DNA of 64,000 bases from Sweltsa coloradensis (GCA_024449915.1 JAMZAV010000156.1:1-64000); one strand, 5' to 3'. Counted from the stretch's first letter, positions 11,976 through 25,200 are shown. Notes: generated from the sequence alone by a model not told the origin. A program made the numbers and translations.

Positions 11976-12026
11976 TGGGAGAGAGAGAGAGAGAGAACAC
12001 TCGTTCGCTCTCTCTCTCTCTCTCGC
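11976..12026. repeat. (GA)n and (CT)n microsatellites, facing
   Basis: A GA run (about 11978-11996) is followed after a 14-base spacer by a CT run (about 12008-12025). Together they form a short inverted pair that could fold back. Confidence 0.85.
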
Positions 12027-12530
12027 TCCCAGGGGCCCATTACACCGAGCCTATCCTGACGTAGGGATATTCCGATAATGCCTCTTTTGAGACGAACAGG
12101 TGTTTTGTTTAGCATTAATTTCCATCGATCTGTATCGTGCTTAGCAGGGTAGCGGTGGGAGGGGGGGGGGGGGGTAAAAACCTTACAAATGTAATTCTCA
12201 GAGTCAACTGAAACGTAAGAAATAAATGCTCGTCTTCCTTCCTTGTCGAGTCTTCTGCTTGACGTGAGAGGTTCAGAGAATAAAAACAACGACCCTTGTA
12301 ATATAATATATCTGTTATCTTGACTCTGAGACAATGCTGCAGAGAACAAGAAGAAGAAGACATAAGTTAGGATGTTGATTCATGGTGGAGTCGCCATGTT
12401 GGATGATGACGACACGTGACACTACACATAACAACTTGTATGTTACTGTCTTATATCATCATTAACAATGTTTATGTCAAGTAATATTACTTGACTAAAG
12501 TTTACCTAGAAGAGAATTTTTGTATACTTA

Positions 12531-12626
12531 ACTTCTTGTAAAGAATTCACATCATAATGAAGAATGCATGTTTGGTCAACTTCTTGTAAAGAATTCACAT
12601 CATAATGAAGAATGCATATTTGGTCA
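12531..12626. repeat. 48-bp direct tandem duplication
   Basis: Two adjacent 48-base units beginning ACTTCTTGTAAAGAATTCAC, at 12531 and 12579, differ at only one position. This implies a recent local duplication. Confidence 0.95.
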
Positions 12627-15119
12627 CCTCTCAAGAACATATTATCTTCAAAGATATTCTTTAGAGTCCCTAGTTTAAAATTTAAAAAGTACTTTCTTCA
12701 AATCAAAACATATTTGAGTTCAGGGCGTACCAAGGAACAAACTTCGGGGGGCTGTGAAGATCGTCCACATTAATCTGCTGATGAGCTCGCTCCACTCACC
12801 ATGCAAGGGGGGTTGTGGAGGGGGGAGGGGTGCCCCCCACACCAGCTCCGCGAGAAATCCTCCTCTGTATACGCCACTGTTCAAGTTGTTTGTTATTCAT
12901 ATCGTAATAAATGTGTGTTAGAAAGTGTGACTCATATTCTCGCGCACAACGGGCATTGTCTCGGACGAACGCTCGTAAAGTGAGAAGTGAATTGCGGTCC
13001 GTTCCTTGGTGCTAAAATACTGGTTCTCGCCGAGAAAGAAATGAATGCGTAGACTCTTGAAATATTAACCTGACCCCCATCACGTGATATGAAATTTCAG
13101 ACGCGATTTGAATAATGCATGACCGTTTTAAAACTCATTTTATTCCTTTCCAAACCTTTCTTTCCTACGCAAACTTCCTCGTCCTATAAGTCATGAATAC
13201 TTTTTCTCTTTAAATACTTTGTTATGCAATCTGATCGAAACCGCGGCTAACTTTTAAGTTTTAAGTAAAACCACTGATTATTCAACGATACTTTGATTAC
13301 TAATTTCGGCAATGTGTTCGAATTTCAAATATAATTCAAATCGAGCCGCAGAGAAAGTTTTAGAAAAAGTTTTTCGATGAAAGTCGTTGGTCTGTGACGA
13401 TGAAATACGGTTGTGCTGAACTTGTACGTACGTAGAAAGTCGCGCAACGTTGCAGAATAAACCACGGTTTAAAAGAGCAGGCCTCGAATTACCGACCATC
13501 CGACTGGTATCGGGAAAGTATAGGAAAAGTTGAAATATTTATCATTTTGCTTGTTTTGTTGTGTTTGTTTTTTTGTTGCGCTGTTGTCGTTGTGCTGTAT
13601 CTTAATCATGTCACCGTTGGTCATGCATATCCAATGGTTTGAATTAATTGTTAAGACTGATATTTTTAATAGTTTTCAATTCTTGAATGTTAGGCACTGC
13701 TTCTCATTTTGCCATGCCATTCATACATAAATTTGTGGCGATTCGGAAAAGTGGTAAAAGTCATTTTTTTTTTCAAAAATGGGTTAAGTAAATTAATATC
13801 CTTGATTTTAAATCTAGAATATTATTGAACACCAGTATTAGTCCATTTCAACAGTGCGCAATTCGGTACAAGTCTACTAGTTAAAAAACGGTAACAATTG
13901 ACTTGTACCGTTTTACCGATGATAAACCTATATTTCCGTATTTTGTTTCTTTGCTACGCGCACTTGGGAAAAGTGGTATATATTTTTTCGATTCTTTAAT
14001 CTCTCCTGAATAATTTCATAAAAATAACTTTACACCATTTTTCTGTTTTTGTAATACATTTCAAATGATTTTTTTTGTTTTAGTGTAAGTTTCCCGACTG
14101 TTTTGAGGGAGGTGTCCGCTCATTGAGAAAATGATTACATTGCTGTTCTGAAAAATAATAACTACTTTTGAGTTTATATTGCGAGGTGTTAGTTGCTCTG
14201 GTATAGAGAGTGGTTTGCAAGTACCGAGCCCCACTAGACGACACACAAGTAGTTGCGGCTTATAACATATCCCTGTAGCTCACAACCCAGCCTCAAGTGT
14301 TTCATCGCGAGGGTGTATTCGCTTGAAGGCACCGAGGAAGAAATGAATTCTTATTTGATATCTCCTCATTGCAGCCGAGTCGCATTGTTCTCAAGACGAC
14401 GTCGACGACGACGGGACGGAATAATAATCCTCTCGACTCAGCCAACCGCATCTGTTCGAGAAGTCTCATATTTATTCATCACTAGGCGCGCGGAAGTCGG
14501 AACTACGGTGACTTTTGAACCGGATTATTCGAATCGCCGCGGAAAACTGTGCTAATGGTATAAATTAACAGGGCGAGGGACGAGTGTGGGTGGACGATGA
14601 CGCGTTGATGGATGTCGGCGAGAGGTAAACAGAGGAGTCTCGTTGTGCGCGAGAGAAGGCGAGAGAAGGCGAGAGCTTGTTGAGAGTCGTACATACTTTA
14701 TCACACGTTTCTGTTTTCCTATCTCACTTTGTCCATGTCAAGAAGACCTTTGAGTTTTTATTCTTTAGAACACTTGGAGTCATGCTTTGTGCGGCTCGTA
14801 ATTTGCTTAACACAATTTACTCCCCCCCCCCCCCCCCCCAAAATAAATAAGTAATTTAAGCCTAGTTTACAATAATTAGATATATTAAAACTGATTTTTG
14901 AACGTAGTTTACTCAAGACTTGTTAAACTGAAACTATTGATCAAGCATACACTCACGTTAAGCTTCTTGGCGTAAAATAACGTTAAATTAATTTGTATGG
15001 CGTTAGCGATTGAATTAATGGAGCGAAAGCGAAACTTCAATTTCACTGACCCTCAAAAATTTAGCTCTCAATGTTTTTTAGTTTGTTGTTTTTTTTGGGT
15101 TGTGTTTTTTGAGTTGGTG
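12627..15119. other. Intergenic, no gene seen
   Basis: No recognisable coding sequence. It contains a poly-C run at about 14822-14839 and CGA/GAC-rich and GCGAGAGAAG short repeats near 14396-14420 and 14650-14675. Confidence 0.5.
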
Positions 15120-15690
15120 TGTGTTGCGCACGGATTCGGACTAAAAAGGACTAACGCGATCTTGATGAAATTTGAACAGGACCTTCGAAACTCTCTGAAT
15201 TAGAAGTAGAAGGCGAACGTTTTTGGTCAATACGGTTAAATATTCCCTGAATATGCAATTTACGATTATTGTTCGATTTAGTCAAACCTTTTCGTTGACT
15301 TTGGGTCATTCTGACCATAACGGGTGGGGCTACAAGTTCATATTTACCAGGAAGAAGTTTTAAAAACAAAACGTTAGGGAATGTAGTACCTTTTGGGAAA
15401 AAAATTTGAAAAGGTAACAGAACCAAAAAATGAACGTACTTTTACGATTTTTTTCGATTTTTAGTGCGATATTTTCGTGACATTGGCCGATTCTGACCAA
15501 ACGGGTGGGGCTACAATTCATATTTCTGAATTAAGGTTATGGTGATGTTACTTTAAAGAAAGTGAAAATGACAGATTCATAGAATAAAGTTTGATTATTA
15601 CAGATTATGTTCGATTAAGTTGCAGTGACGCAACTAACTTACAAGCCATCTCAACGGGGGGACTTTACGTTTTCTAGTGTATAAACTTTT
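15120..15690 (+). repeat. Dispersed repeat, two copies of the GGTGGGGCTAC core
   Basis: The core GACCA(T/A)AACGGGTGGGGCTAC occurs twice, near 15311 and 15495, each followed by a TTCATATTT phrase. CGATTTTTAGTGCGATAT precedes the second. The right end (ACGGGGGGACTTTACGTTTT then CTAGT) matches the end of the 10980 copy. This looks like two partial copies in tandem or one with an internal duplication. It is AT-rich and carries no plausible coding frame. Confidence 0.55.
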
Positions 15691-16320
15691 AATTTCTGTG
15701 TAAAGTGGTTGAGGGCCTTAATGAATTAATGAATTTTCGAATTTGATAATAAAACTGTATAAGGACACTCTTCAATAGACATGTTTTAAAATTTGTTGAA
15801 GTTGAAATATACGCATTTTCGGGAGAAGTGTCTGTTAGGTAAGTGGGGGAGGGGCTAGACTAAATTTGATTGAATCTTTTCCGCGCAATGTGTAAGTAGC
15901 AAAAGTTAATTAAAACAAACATCCGAGAGTTCTACGTTTGAAGGTGACCAAGTGAATTCAAAAATAAGACCATGTTTCGAGCGCGCCTCTCGTTAGCTTT
16001 AAAATTCGGGGCGGCGTGAATGAACAAATCCGACCCTGGTTTGATTCCCGGGACTTCTTCCCTCGTCAACTGTTTACATCCCGTAGGAGAAGTTTAATAA
16101 ATTAACATTAACACGCCGAAGAACGGCTACGTATTATGATCCATTCCATTTCAATATGTCAAACAGTTTCGAGCGCCTTCTAGTTTGCTGGGAAAGTTAC
16201 GGGAGTTGAAGTTGTAAGTCCATCTCATTGATCACATTCAGCTTAGAGTTGCCGGACATGCTCCACCGTACCGTATGATCATCACTTTACCATTACACGT
16301 ACCACTTACCGATTATCATA
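15691..16320. other. Intergenic, no gene seen
   Basis: No coding signal. A single B-box-like GGTTTGATTCCCGG at about 16039 may be a worn SINE remnant. Confidence 0.45.
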
Positions 16321-16562
16321 TCATACATTATCACCGTCACCATTTATCATACATACCATTACCATTAGCATCACCATTACAGTCACCGTCACCACTATCA
16401 TCTATCATCACCATTACCATTACCATCACCATTACCATTACCATTAGTACATCACCATCATTCACCATATACCCATTACCATTACTATCACCATTACCAT
16501 TCACCAGTCACCATCATTACCATCATCACCATTACCATTACCGTCACCATTACCATTACCGT
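16321..16562. repeat. Degenerate ACCATT hexamer repeat
   Basis: About 240 bases built from CCATTA, CCATCA and CCGTCA units. The codons it generates (His, Tyr, Thr, Ile) produce a long artificial open frame that is not a gene. Confidence 0.9.
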
Positions 16563-18618
16563 TAACCACTTTCATCTTTCACGCTTTCAAGGTTCGAATC
16601 TGTGAACGTTGTCAAATGTCGTTTTATTCTTATATCAATCAATTAATCGAGTACATTATACGCTCGAGAACTCACACTAAAACTTGTCGCATGTCGTGAG
16701 TACGAGACTGTACTTTCAGTCCACTAGAGGGTAGCCCAGAGCCTAATGGTCCGCGGCCTCTAGGCTCTAGAGCATATTAATTTACACGTGCCCTCTCTGC
16801 TATTCGAAATAGTTTTACTCATACATTACCCATATTGAGAAATAATACCCTCGCCGCTGCAGACGCCTAGCTAGGGGACGACTATAAATCCAGTCCTTGA
16901 GAGCGAGGCCGTTTATCAAAGGAATACCAACCAAACAAACACGCAGCTAATTACAGACGGACACAGTTGCGCGCTGGGGGCTATCCCGTGTCAAAGCAAG
17001 GTGGGTGTAGGCCAGATTATCGCCTTGCCACTTTGCAGGAACTATGTCGGAGGCGACGCCAAAGAGCTTCGAATACCATTTGGACGTCGGGCGCGGTTTA
17101 GGTGACGGAGCAAAGCCTTGTGGATCGTGCAGTCGTAGTGGACTTCAGAAGGCTTTGATGTCGTGATGTTCTTTCAATATTTAGATGCTTCTTGGTTGTG
17201 TCAGAGTTGGTGAGATTTCTTTGGGAAATATCTACATCGACTTTATGCTCAACGACAAGAATTGTGAAAACGTGTAATGTTTTTTTTTTATATATCGTAC
17301 AATGTATATCTATGGCGACGAATGCTTTATCCTGCCCTGTTGAAATGTAACCTTACTTAGAGCGCCAAGCTTACGATTTTTGTGGTAAAAAGTAAAAATT
17401 TTAAACTCGAAATCATAAAAAAAACTTCTTGGCCATGACTTAAAATCACAGATTTTTCAACTCAATTCAACGTTCCGGTACTTATAAGAATGTCCTTTAT
17501 AAACTGGAAGTAAATAATAACTAAACAAATTCACACTTATACATTAAACGTAACTCCTTGGATACAATTAAACTGACATTAACCGAAAAATTTACAATTT
17601 TAATATTATATATGTTAACCAAAATAATTCTAAACAAACTTTAAACTAATTTTTTCTTTTTTGCTCCAAATTCCATGACCTTTAAAACGAATGCAGTAAT
17701 AATTTTATATGACTATTGATTTCTGATAATGAAAACCACTTTGTAAATGCCCTTAATTTCATTTATGGAGATCGTGTGTATTCAAAAGTTGTATATTATA
17801 TAAAACTTTTATTTTTAAAACAAAACAAAGCTCTGTTGTACAGAAACTATTGCAAAATAAAAATATCGTAAACCGAATGGCAAAAAGAGGTTTAAATGAA
17901 AAAAAAACATGAAACAAGTAATAAATAATCAACATAAATAGATCATAAAGATAATCATCAGAACAGAAATGGATCTAATTTTGTTAAACTATTTAATACA
18001 TTTTTCTGTAACGATTTTTTTAAAGCTGTGACTTAAAACATTCGTTAGAGTACTGTTTTCTACAACCTACTAAATATCTTAAAACATGCATTGTTAACTC
18101 CACCGTAGTTCTGATCAACCATTGTGCGAAGAATTGTTATAAGATCTCTCTCACAAGCTGCGGAGATCACCGACTCTAGAGCTATAGGTTTTGGTGGAGG
18201 CGCCGGGTCCACGATACTTCTTGAACCTACCGCAGAAGACACGCACAGCGCCTCGTTGCGTGGGCGTATGCGTGAACTAGACTTCTTTAAGTTACTGTTG
18301 TGCTTTAAGTAATCAACAAGTTGGCATGGGGCTTTTTACATTGTTCTGTAGGCAAAGTACGATTAAGATTTGTTATTGTTTTTGTTTATAATAATGTGGT
18401 TTATTTCTTTTTATGAAAACTTACCAAAATTTCGTACAGGAAAGCACGTTGGAGAGAGGGGGAGAGGAAATTATCCATCCCACTTTTTCACGTGACCCCT
18501 AACTTTTTCCTGTAACCCCCCCCCCCCCCCCCCCAAGGAGGTATGAATAATGTAAGGAGACAGCATGCGCTATCTGTGGCTGTACAAATGAACGTGGCCG
18601 TTTTGAACGTCTCCGATC
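16563..18618. other. Intergenic, no gene seen
   Basis: No gene. A reverse-oriented palindrome-rich block is absent. The repeat core GGTGGAGGCGCCGGGTC occurs at about 18194, and a poly-C run of about 16 at 18519-18535. Confidence 0.5.
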
Positions 18619-18738
18619 GAGTTTTTCGCAGTATTTGCTGCTTCTCGTTGGTGCTGACCAATATGGCGGCTACTAAAACATAGAGTTTTTCGCAGTATCT
18701 ACTGCTTCTCGTTGGTGCTGACCAATATGGCGACTACC
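18619..18738. repeat. 64-bp direct tandem duplication
   Basis: Two units beginning GAGTTTTTCGCAGTAT start at 18619 and 18683. They share the long phrase ending TGACCAATATGGCG with only a few substitutions. Confidence 0.9.
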
Positions 18739-19224
18739 ATCGACGGCCGAAACAGCTGATATTATACTTAAAACATTGATACTCTTGTATCAATATGAGA
18801 ATGAATAATAAAGAGTTGAAATGTAATTTTAGTTGATGTGCTGCGTTTTTGTTTGTTTTGGAATGCTTATAGCTTTGACAATGGATTTAATAATACAGAC
18901 GACCTTGATTTGGGGTCGAGGCTTTTGCCGACCACCATTGTCGTTCAATCTGGCTATGGTTTTGACGGCGACATGCTATCTCCTGACATTATTCATACCT
19001 CCTTGCCCCCCCCCCCACTTTATAAATTTAGACACCGGCTAAACAACTGAAAACCTAGTAGTTGTCGTTACACCTAGGTCTTTGTGTTGCTGGGGTGTGT
19101 TGACTTGTGGCGAGCTGGAAGGATGCTCAAGCAAAAACAGCTCATCAACTCATCCATTTCCCAATCTCCCCCCCCCCCCATTCTAGAAAGAGTTCCTACG
19201 CGCTTGTGTAGGCGTGTATGTGGT

Positions 19225-19295
19225 GAGTGTCTATACTACTGCCGATGCTACTCGGATGCTCCTCGTAGCAACCAAGTAGCATCTAGGAGGCAGTG
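19225..19295 (+). repeat. Worn foldback repeat
   Basis: The right arm GTAGCATCTAGGAGGCAGTGG (about 19276-19296) is shared with the perfect hairpin at 30265-30327. The left arm here (CTGCCGATGCTAC) has lost several bases, so the stem is imperfect. Confidence 0.6.
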
Positions 19296-19403
19296 GTCTA
19301 CATATACATGGATGAGTACACATCTCTACTTAGGTCTACTTCGTGCGTGTGATTGCGTGGAAGGATATCTGTGCGTACACAATCCATGCTGAGTGTGTGC
19401 AAG

Positions 19404-19424
19404 AGAGAGAGAGAGAGAGAGAGA
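19404..19424. repeat. (GA)n microsatellite
   Basis: An uninterrupted run of about ten GA units. Confidence 0.9.
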
Positions 19425-19876
19425 ACACCCATGTGTTTACACTTTATAATGAAAACCAAACACGCAGCCGGCTCATGTGTACAAATACACCATTGATATG
19501 ATAATGCACAATCCAAAGCACTTATCGGAAATTGGCTGCGACGAAAACCAAACACACCATACATCGTTAGGTATTATCTGTATATTTTCATTATAACCCG
19601 TGATGGCCGAATACGCGAGTAAATCAAGCTACAAGTATGGGGTCTGTGTTAATGAAGTGTTGAGGGGGGTGGGGGGGTTAAAAAATGTCGTTATCTCTTC
19701 TCCCCCACTGGTGTTGCCGATCCCATTTGCCCAGCCGTTAAAATACCGTGCTCGGTAAATACCCCCCCCCCCCCACCCCCCTCCCACCCACCCCCACCCA
19801 CCCCCGACTCTCGGTAGCAATCAATAAGAAGAGCGGCCGAACGGTGTGGTCCTATGCGTGGTTAATTAGCAACAAC

Positions 19877-19920
19877 GACACGCACACGCACACGCACACG
19901 CACACGCACACGCACACGCG
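19877..19920. repeat. (ACACGC)n microsatellite
   Basis: About seven hexamer units. A cluster of poly-C/CCCA tracts lies just upstream at 19760-19805. Confidence 0.9.
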
Positions 19921-20464
19921 CGAGGTGGTTCATTAGCATCTTAATTGAAACATAAGGGCGTGTTGTTTCTAATCAGTCTGTGCAGGGCGACCCTAGCTAG
20001 CTAGACAAGGGTTTGGTAATTGAATCCTCTGTGAGATGGTAATCGTAGACGCTTGACGCGATGTTTGACGCGCTAAACGTCTCGGGACACGGGCTGAGAC
20101 TGACTACTTCACTTGAGTGGAGCGCGACTCTGTGCAGATACTGTACAGACAGACAGGGAGGAGATGAATACGAGAGCAGGCTATGCAGGTTAGAGCTCAG
20201 AGGTTGAGCGTACTCGTGTGTATGTCTCTCATTCGGCTGGTAATGCGGATGTAGTCACCTCCACCAATGAACAATGTAAATCCTGGACCGGCACCTCCAC
20301 CAATGAATCCAGACTGATATTAAAGATTTAAAAAAATGTTTTTGGATATTATACTTTATTCCTTTTTAATATTTTGCCGTTATATTACGACCTTTCTTCA
20401 AAAATTTAAAAATACTTGGAAAAAAGGTCGAAAAACCACTGCAAAATATAAAAAAAAATAACAT
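19921..20464. other. Intergenic, no gene seen
   Basis: No gene. Two reverse copies of the dispersed CACCTCCACCAATGAA core lie near 20257-20310. Confidence 0.5.
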
Positions 20465-22076
20465 CTAGTGCCCGTTAGGGCGCCGCAGCCAAGCCGCGGT
20501 GCGCTACACACTCAAGCACCTTATACCACCAAGCAGAGTTGGGGTGATTTCGAGGTGTTACCTAGCCGTCATGTAACGTGATGTGAACTTGAAAACTATC
20601 ACAATCGAGGGATTTAGGTACCTGACAACACATGCCAAATTTTATTGGGTACGACCATTCCTTCTTGGTGAAAAAATGGCTTGAAACATGCTCAAAATCA
20701 CTTTAAGGATGTTAGCTACTACTCCTACTACTGCTACTACTGCTACTTACATCTAATACGTCGGCCCGCGATTCTGACCAGACGGGTGGACTACAATGTT
20801 CATATTTTACATGGACATAAGGTTATAGTATTATAGTCTCTTTTGAAAAAAAAAGTTGAAAAAGTTTGTTGGAAGGCTTCCAATAAGGTTTTAAAATAAG
20901 CCTTATACAATCAACAAGTAACCATAGTTTACTTGACACTTGTTGACGGTATAAGCAGAGTACGGCGGGAAAGTGCGATACGTAAACAAATGGCGGACAT
21001 TTTAAATTTTGCTTCTATGTGTGAAATGAGAAAAGTTGTCATTATACTCTCATAAAACAAATCAGAAACCGTCCCTGACCTAGGCCCAGATTGTAGAAAA
21101 TTATTTATAATACAACATGTAGGTCTAAAGTTCCATTAGGCTATAGGACTAGATAAAATTATTACTTACATTACTGTTTGGCAAGCCTAGCCACCCTAGG
21201 CCAGCACAACATAGTTCTGTCACACATACACACAAACACAATGTCGAAGCAAGGTGTCAAATAATATGCGCTTGCTCATCTGTTTGTTTACATAATTGCA
21301 ACAATCAAATCATTTCACGCAACTCGTCTTTCGATTATGAAGGCACTGCCATCTAGAATAAATATAGAACTTTTTCGAGCTCTTTGCTATACGCATATCT
21401 TTTTAAAGTGTCAAACGAAAACGACTTCGTTTTCAAATTGCGTTTTCAACAGTCATCTCCCACGAACTCAAGAATTGGGTCCAGTCCTTATACCGTCGTT
21501 TATACCATGGTTATACCACCTATACCCAGGATGTACATGAATCCGGGTCTAGATATTTTACATCCTATATTGTTATTGCTAATACCATAGAAATTAAATC
21601 AACTTTGATAAAATTATTATATTTTAACATATAATTTTGCAATGGAACTTGAAAAAGTATGAGATCACACACATAACAAAAACTTGTAGAAATACAGCCA
21701 AACCTTACACACTCAAAAGAAATGAGATCTAAAAAAAGGGCCAAGCTCATCTACCCTTCCACATTTGCGCATTCTTAATTCATAAACGTACAGTGTCCAT
21801 AACAGCATCCTCGAAAAGCTTGGCAAATAAAATTTGCATGTTATTACGTTTTAATTAATTAGAAAAAGAACTTGGATGAACTATTTCGTTTAAATTAATA
21901 ATCGCAAATTCTATTTTGCCAAGCTTTTTCGAGATGCTGTTATGGGACACTGTACGTTTATGAATTAAGAATGCGCAAATGTGGAAGGGTAGATGAGCTT
22001 GGCCCTTTTTTTAGATCTCATTTCTTTTGAGTGTGTAAGGTTTGGCTGTATTTCTACAAGTTTTTTGTTATGTGAT
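20465..22076 (+). mobile_element. Dispersed element X, about 1.6 kb, with terminal hairpin
   Basis: Three copies or parts define this element. The left end (GTGCCCGTTAGGGCGCCGCA) recurs at 56220 and, in reverse, at 47746. The middle, including GACCAGACGGGTGGACTAC and ATGGAAGCCTTCC-type blocks, recurs in reverse at 40450-40660. The part at 21540-21650 recurs in reverse at 40300-40430. The right end is a long hairpin (21666-22076). The copy at 56211-56450 joins the left end directly to the right arm of the hairpin, which supports both being one element. It has no coding frame of note. A non-autonomous DNA transposon or Helitron derivative is possible, but I see no diagnostic end. Confidence 0.65.
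21666..22076. repeat. Long near-perfect inverted repeat (170-bp arms)
   Basis: The left arm (about 21666-21837) and right arm (about 21904-22076) are reverse complements with only a handful of mismatches and single-base indels, around a loop of about 66 bases. The arms include CAGTGTCCATAACAGCATC / its complement and the block ending AAGAATGCGCAAATGTGG. A transcript crossing it would form a long duplex. Confidence 0.9.
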
Positions 22077-22141
22077 TGTAATGTCTAAAACACTAAATAA
22101 ATAATAGATATTTGTTTATTTTGTAATTATTATACGACAGT

Positions 22142-22235
22142 TGTAGTGTGCATGACCACGAGCATGATGCAGGTCGTGGGAGACGAACCCGAGACCCTCC
22201 GAACAAGAAATTTCGTGCGCCACATAACGCCGAGA
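22142..22235 (-). repeat. tRNA-like SINE head, minus strand
   Basis: On the minus strand an A-box-like TTATGTGGCGCACGAAA is followed by a B-box-like GGGTTCGTCTCCC. The arms do not form a good cloverleaf, so I read it as SINE-derived. Confidence 0.4.
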
Positions 22236-25200
22236 GGTGAAAACACAAGTTCGTAAAGTTTCATTCAATGACACGAATTGAAGATGTCTTTGAGATGCAT
22301 GGAACTTTTTAGTATTCCTCTAGGGAAAACCCGCCGGGCTTGGTAGAGAGGATTTCTAGCGGCTTCGTGAGACCCTCTACTACACTTTTATTCAACACAA
22401 CTGTATTTTCCATAGATGTAGCCCTATCATGGACGAGTTACCATCCACACACTCCTATCCTGTCTTTCTGTCTCAACAATCATACAATTGTTCAAACAGC
22501 CCCCGTAATAAATTCATAATTTTAGAACATTTTCAATATGTGAACATTTAACCTGCCTGGCTCACATTTTACCCTTCTACCTTTATCTTCTCCGGTAAAC
22601 TCTTGTTTTCCAGTCTCTCCTAAAGTATGTTCTCCGTCATATTATTATTCATAGTGTTCAAAGCCAACATTTCCTTTTCCTACTTCGACCCTTGTTCACG
22701 ATAATCTTATTTAAAATATCCCTGCGCGGTCTCGTACGCCCCCCCCCCCCCCCCCCCCGCCTACACATCTCAATCCTAATTGAGATTAATATTTAATCCT
22801 GAATTCTGTTGTACGGTGGATTCTAAAGAACAGCATTAACTACTGCATAATTTGCCTATCACGAGGGAATCTACAATGAGAAAACTAAAAAACACCCCTT
22901 TGTGGTCTATAATTCAATGTATGCTCCTGAAAAGAACAAAGAAAATGTTTCGTAATTCAAAAAACTCCCCAGAAGCGACTTCACAAACTCTTTTTTTCTC
23001 TCCATACGATAAATCGCTAAGTAGGCTGACAGGCTACATCGGTCCAAACTAGCCTGGGGCGAGGGATGCGAGCGCTCTTCCCTAGCCACCCGGAGCTACT
23101 TTCACCATGCTTCGCAGACATTGATTCATAACGCGCGGGAGATACGTCTTGAATACCTGAAGTGATGGAGACAGCGCGCACTGCGGACTCGTACGTTATA
23201 GTGTTATTAGGGGTAGGGGGCTGGTTCTCGTTCCGCTCGTTCCTTGTTTAATGGATGACGTCACACTGCATGGCCTAATTAACAACACGCCAAGAACGGG
23301 AACCGAAGTCTATGGAACGTTCGGGTCTTCTCGCTCTAAACTCGTTTTTACTTTTTCTCTTCGGGAAAAGTTTCGTCGAGAAGACGTTTCTTGAGATCTA
23401 TTATTTAATTAAATTAAACAGTTCTGTAGACTCGAGCGGAAGTGGGTAGAGAGTCGCTGGGGGGGGGGGGGGGGGGGTGTTGTCTTTAGCGACGGGCTCG
23501 GCGGAACATTTTCCTTCAAGACCAGGACTGTTAGTAGTTTGTCGCTGCTGAAAATATAGAAATAATGGCGAAAGTTGAAAGTTTTTACTCTTCAAAGATG
23601 ATTTTAATTGAAAACGCTAGCTAGATACTTGAAAAAAAATTGTCTAAGGAATGGTGTGCTCTACTTGCGAAAAGGGAGCTTTTCTTAAGTTTCAAATATA
23701 CATCGAACATTAAGACTGTTGGATGAGCTCGAGAAAACTGGGTTTTGACGCGAAATGCTGGATCCCTTGGAAGTAGGGGTTTGTTGGTAACTGAATATTT
23801 GGGTCATTTGGGTATTTAAACTTGGAACCGATCCGATAATCAATAAAATTTGACCGATTTTCAAAAAACGAAGAAATATTTTAGGGGAGATGGTGGAGGT
23901 GCTGGTCCAGACAATTTCTTATTTATATGATGTATACAAAATGCCATTCAATGAAAACTCAGTAAATAGAAAACTAATTAAAAGTTAAACTATAATGTAA
24001 GATTCTTCACAAGAAAATTGCATTTTATTATTCAACATACAGTATTATAAAGGCCGTCTTTTCTTTACCCGAACCTAAAACCCGAAGCAGTTTAGTACCC
24101 GAACTCGACCCGACTGTTAAATCTCTACCCGCACAAACGTTCTTGGAAGCTCTATCGTTTGTCTTGGCGGGTTATCGTTGGCACCAAAATGTTACTTAAG
24201 AATCTGTGTATTGCGCAATTAGAGCACATTTTCCGAATAGTGTTTCCTTTTTCAGTAACAGACTAGTAAATATGCCACCAAACGTGTAGTTTAGATCGTA
24301 GTCACTTCCCAAGCTTGTGTGGGAGAAAAAATATTTTAAATCTTAAAATGCGCAATCAACATTTCAAAATTTCAAATTTTTGGGTTAAAAATTGGATGTT
24401 TTAATGTGACCCAGAATGTATTTGAAATAAGCTGGATTTTCCGATGAAGCGAATTTATAAAAGTTGGACCGACTCAAACAACCATCTTAAATACTATGGT
24501 AAAAAAAAATCTTTGGTCTCTATGGGTTTTTTAAAATTATCAAGTTGAAATTAAAGGTAACTTCTCAAAGTACAGAGTTCACAGTGACGTGATATTGTGA
24601 GGTAGGGCATGGCTGGACGCTATAGGTCGCAGCTGCTAGTAAGCTGTCTCTGTCTGTATCTGCTATGCCTGCCTTCCTTACCAACATTTTTGTTTTTGCA
24701 GGAAGTCAGATTAAAACCTTACTTGTAATTGTATGGAGCTACAAAGATCTTACACTCAAGAGTCCCTCCCTATATTTAAATTATTTTTAGTAACATATTC
24801 GAGAAGTTTAATACAATTCAGGAGTTTAAAAAAACATCCCGACCGGTTTTTTAACTTCTAATTTTATTAAATATTAACAATTCCACCTACGGGAGTGTTT
24901 CCCGACTAACCAAATCAAGAAATATATTCGAGGTCTGGAATGAAGGACAGTTCTCTATTTGGGGCTGTCGGGCTAGGTCTGAGTATTAGTGATTTCATTG
25001 TGAGCTCGTGCCTTTCGGTGAAGTTCATTGATTTTTAGGACATGGATGTTCAATTTAGTTGAATGCAAGACAGGTTAGTAATTCAGTTTATTGCTTAACG
25101 CCAGGTGACCTTTAACGTGGTTGAAACTAAGACGTCGTTTCGTCGTATTGTCTAGCCCGGTTGCTCTGTCTCCCACGTCAAGAACTATGCGTGGCGTTCG

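Noticed and set aside
16321..16562. Telomere-like hexamer array
   Set aside because: The units are mixed CCATTA/CCATCA; insect telomere repeats are usually TTAGG, and the array is degenerate and internal.
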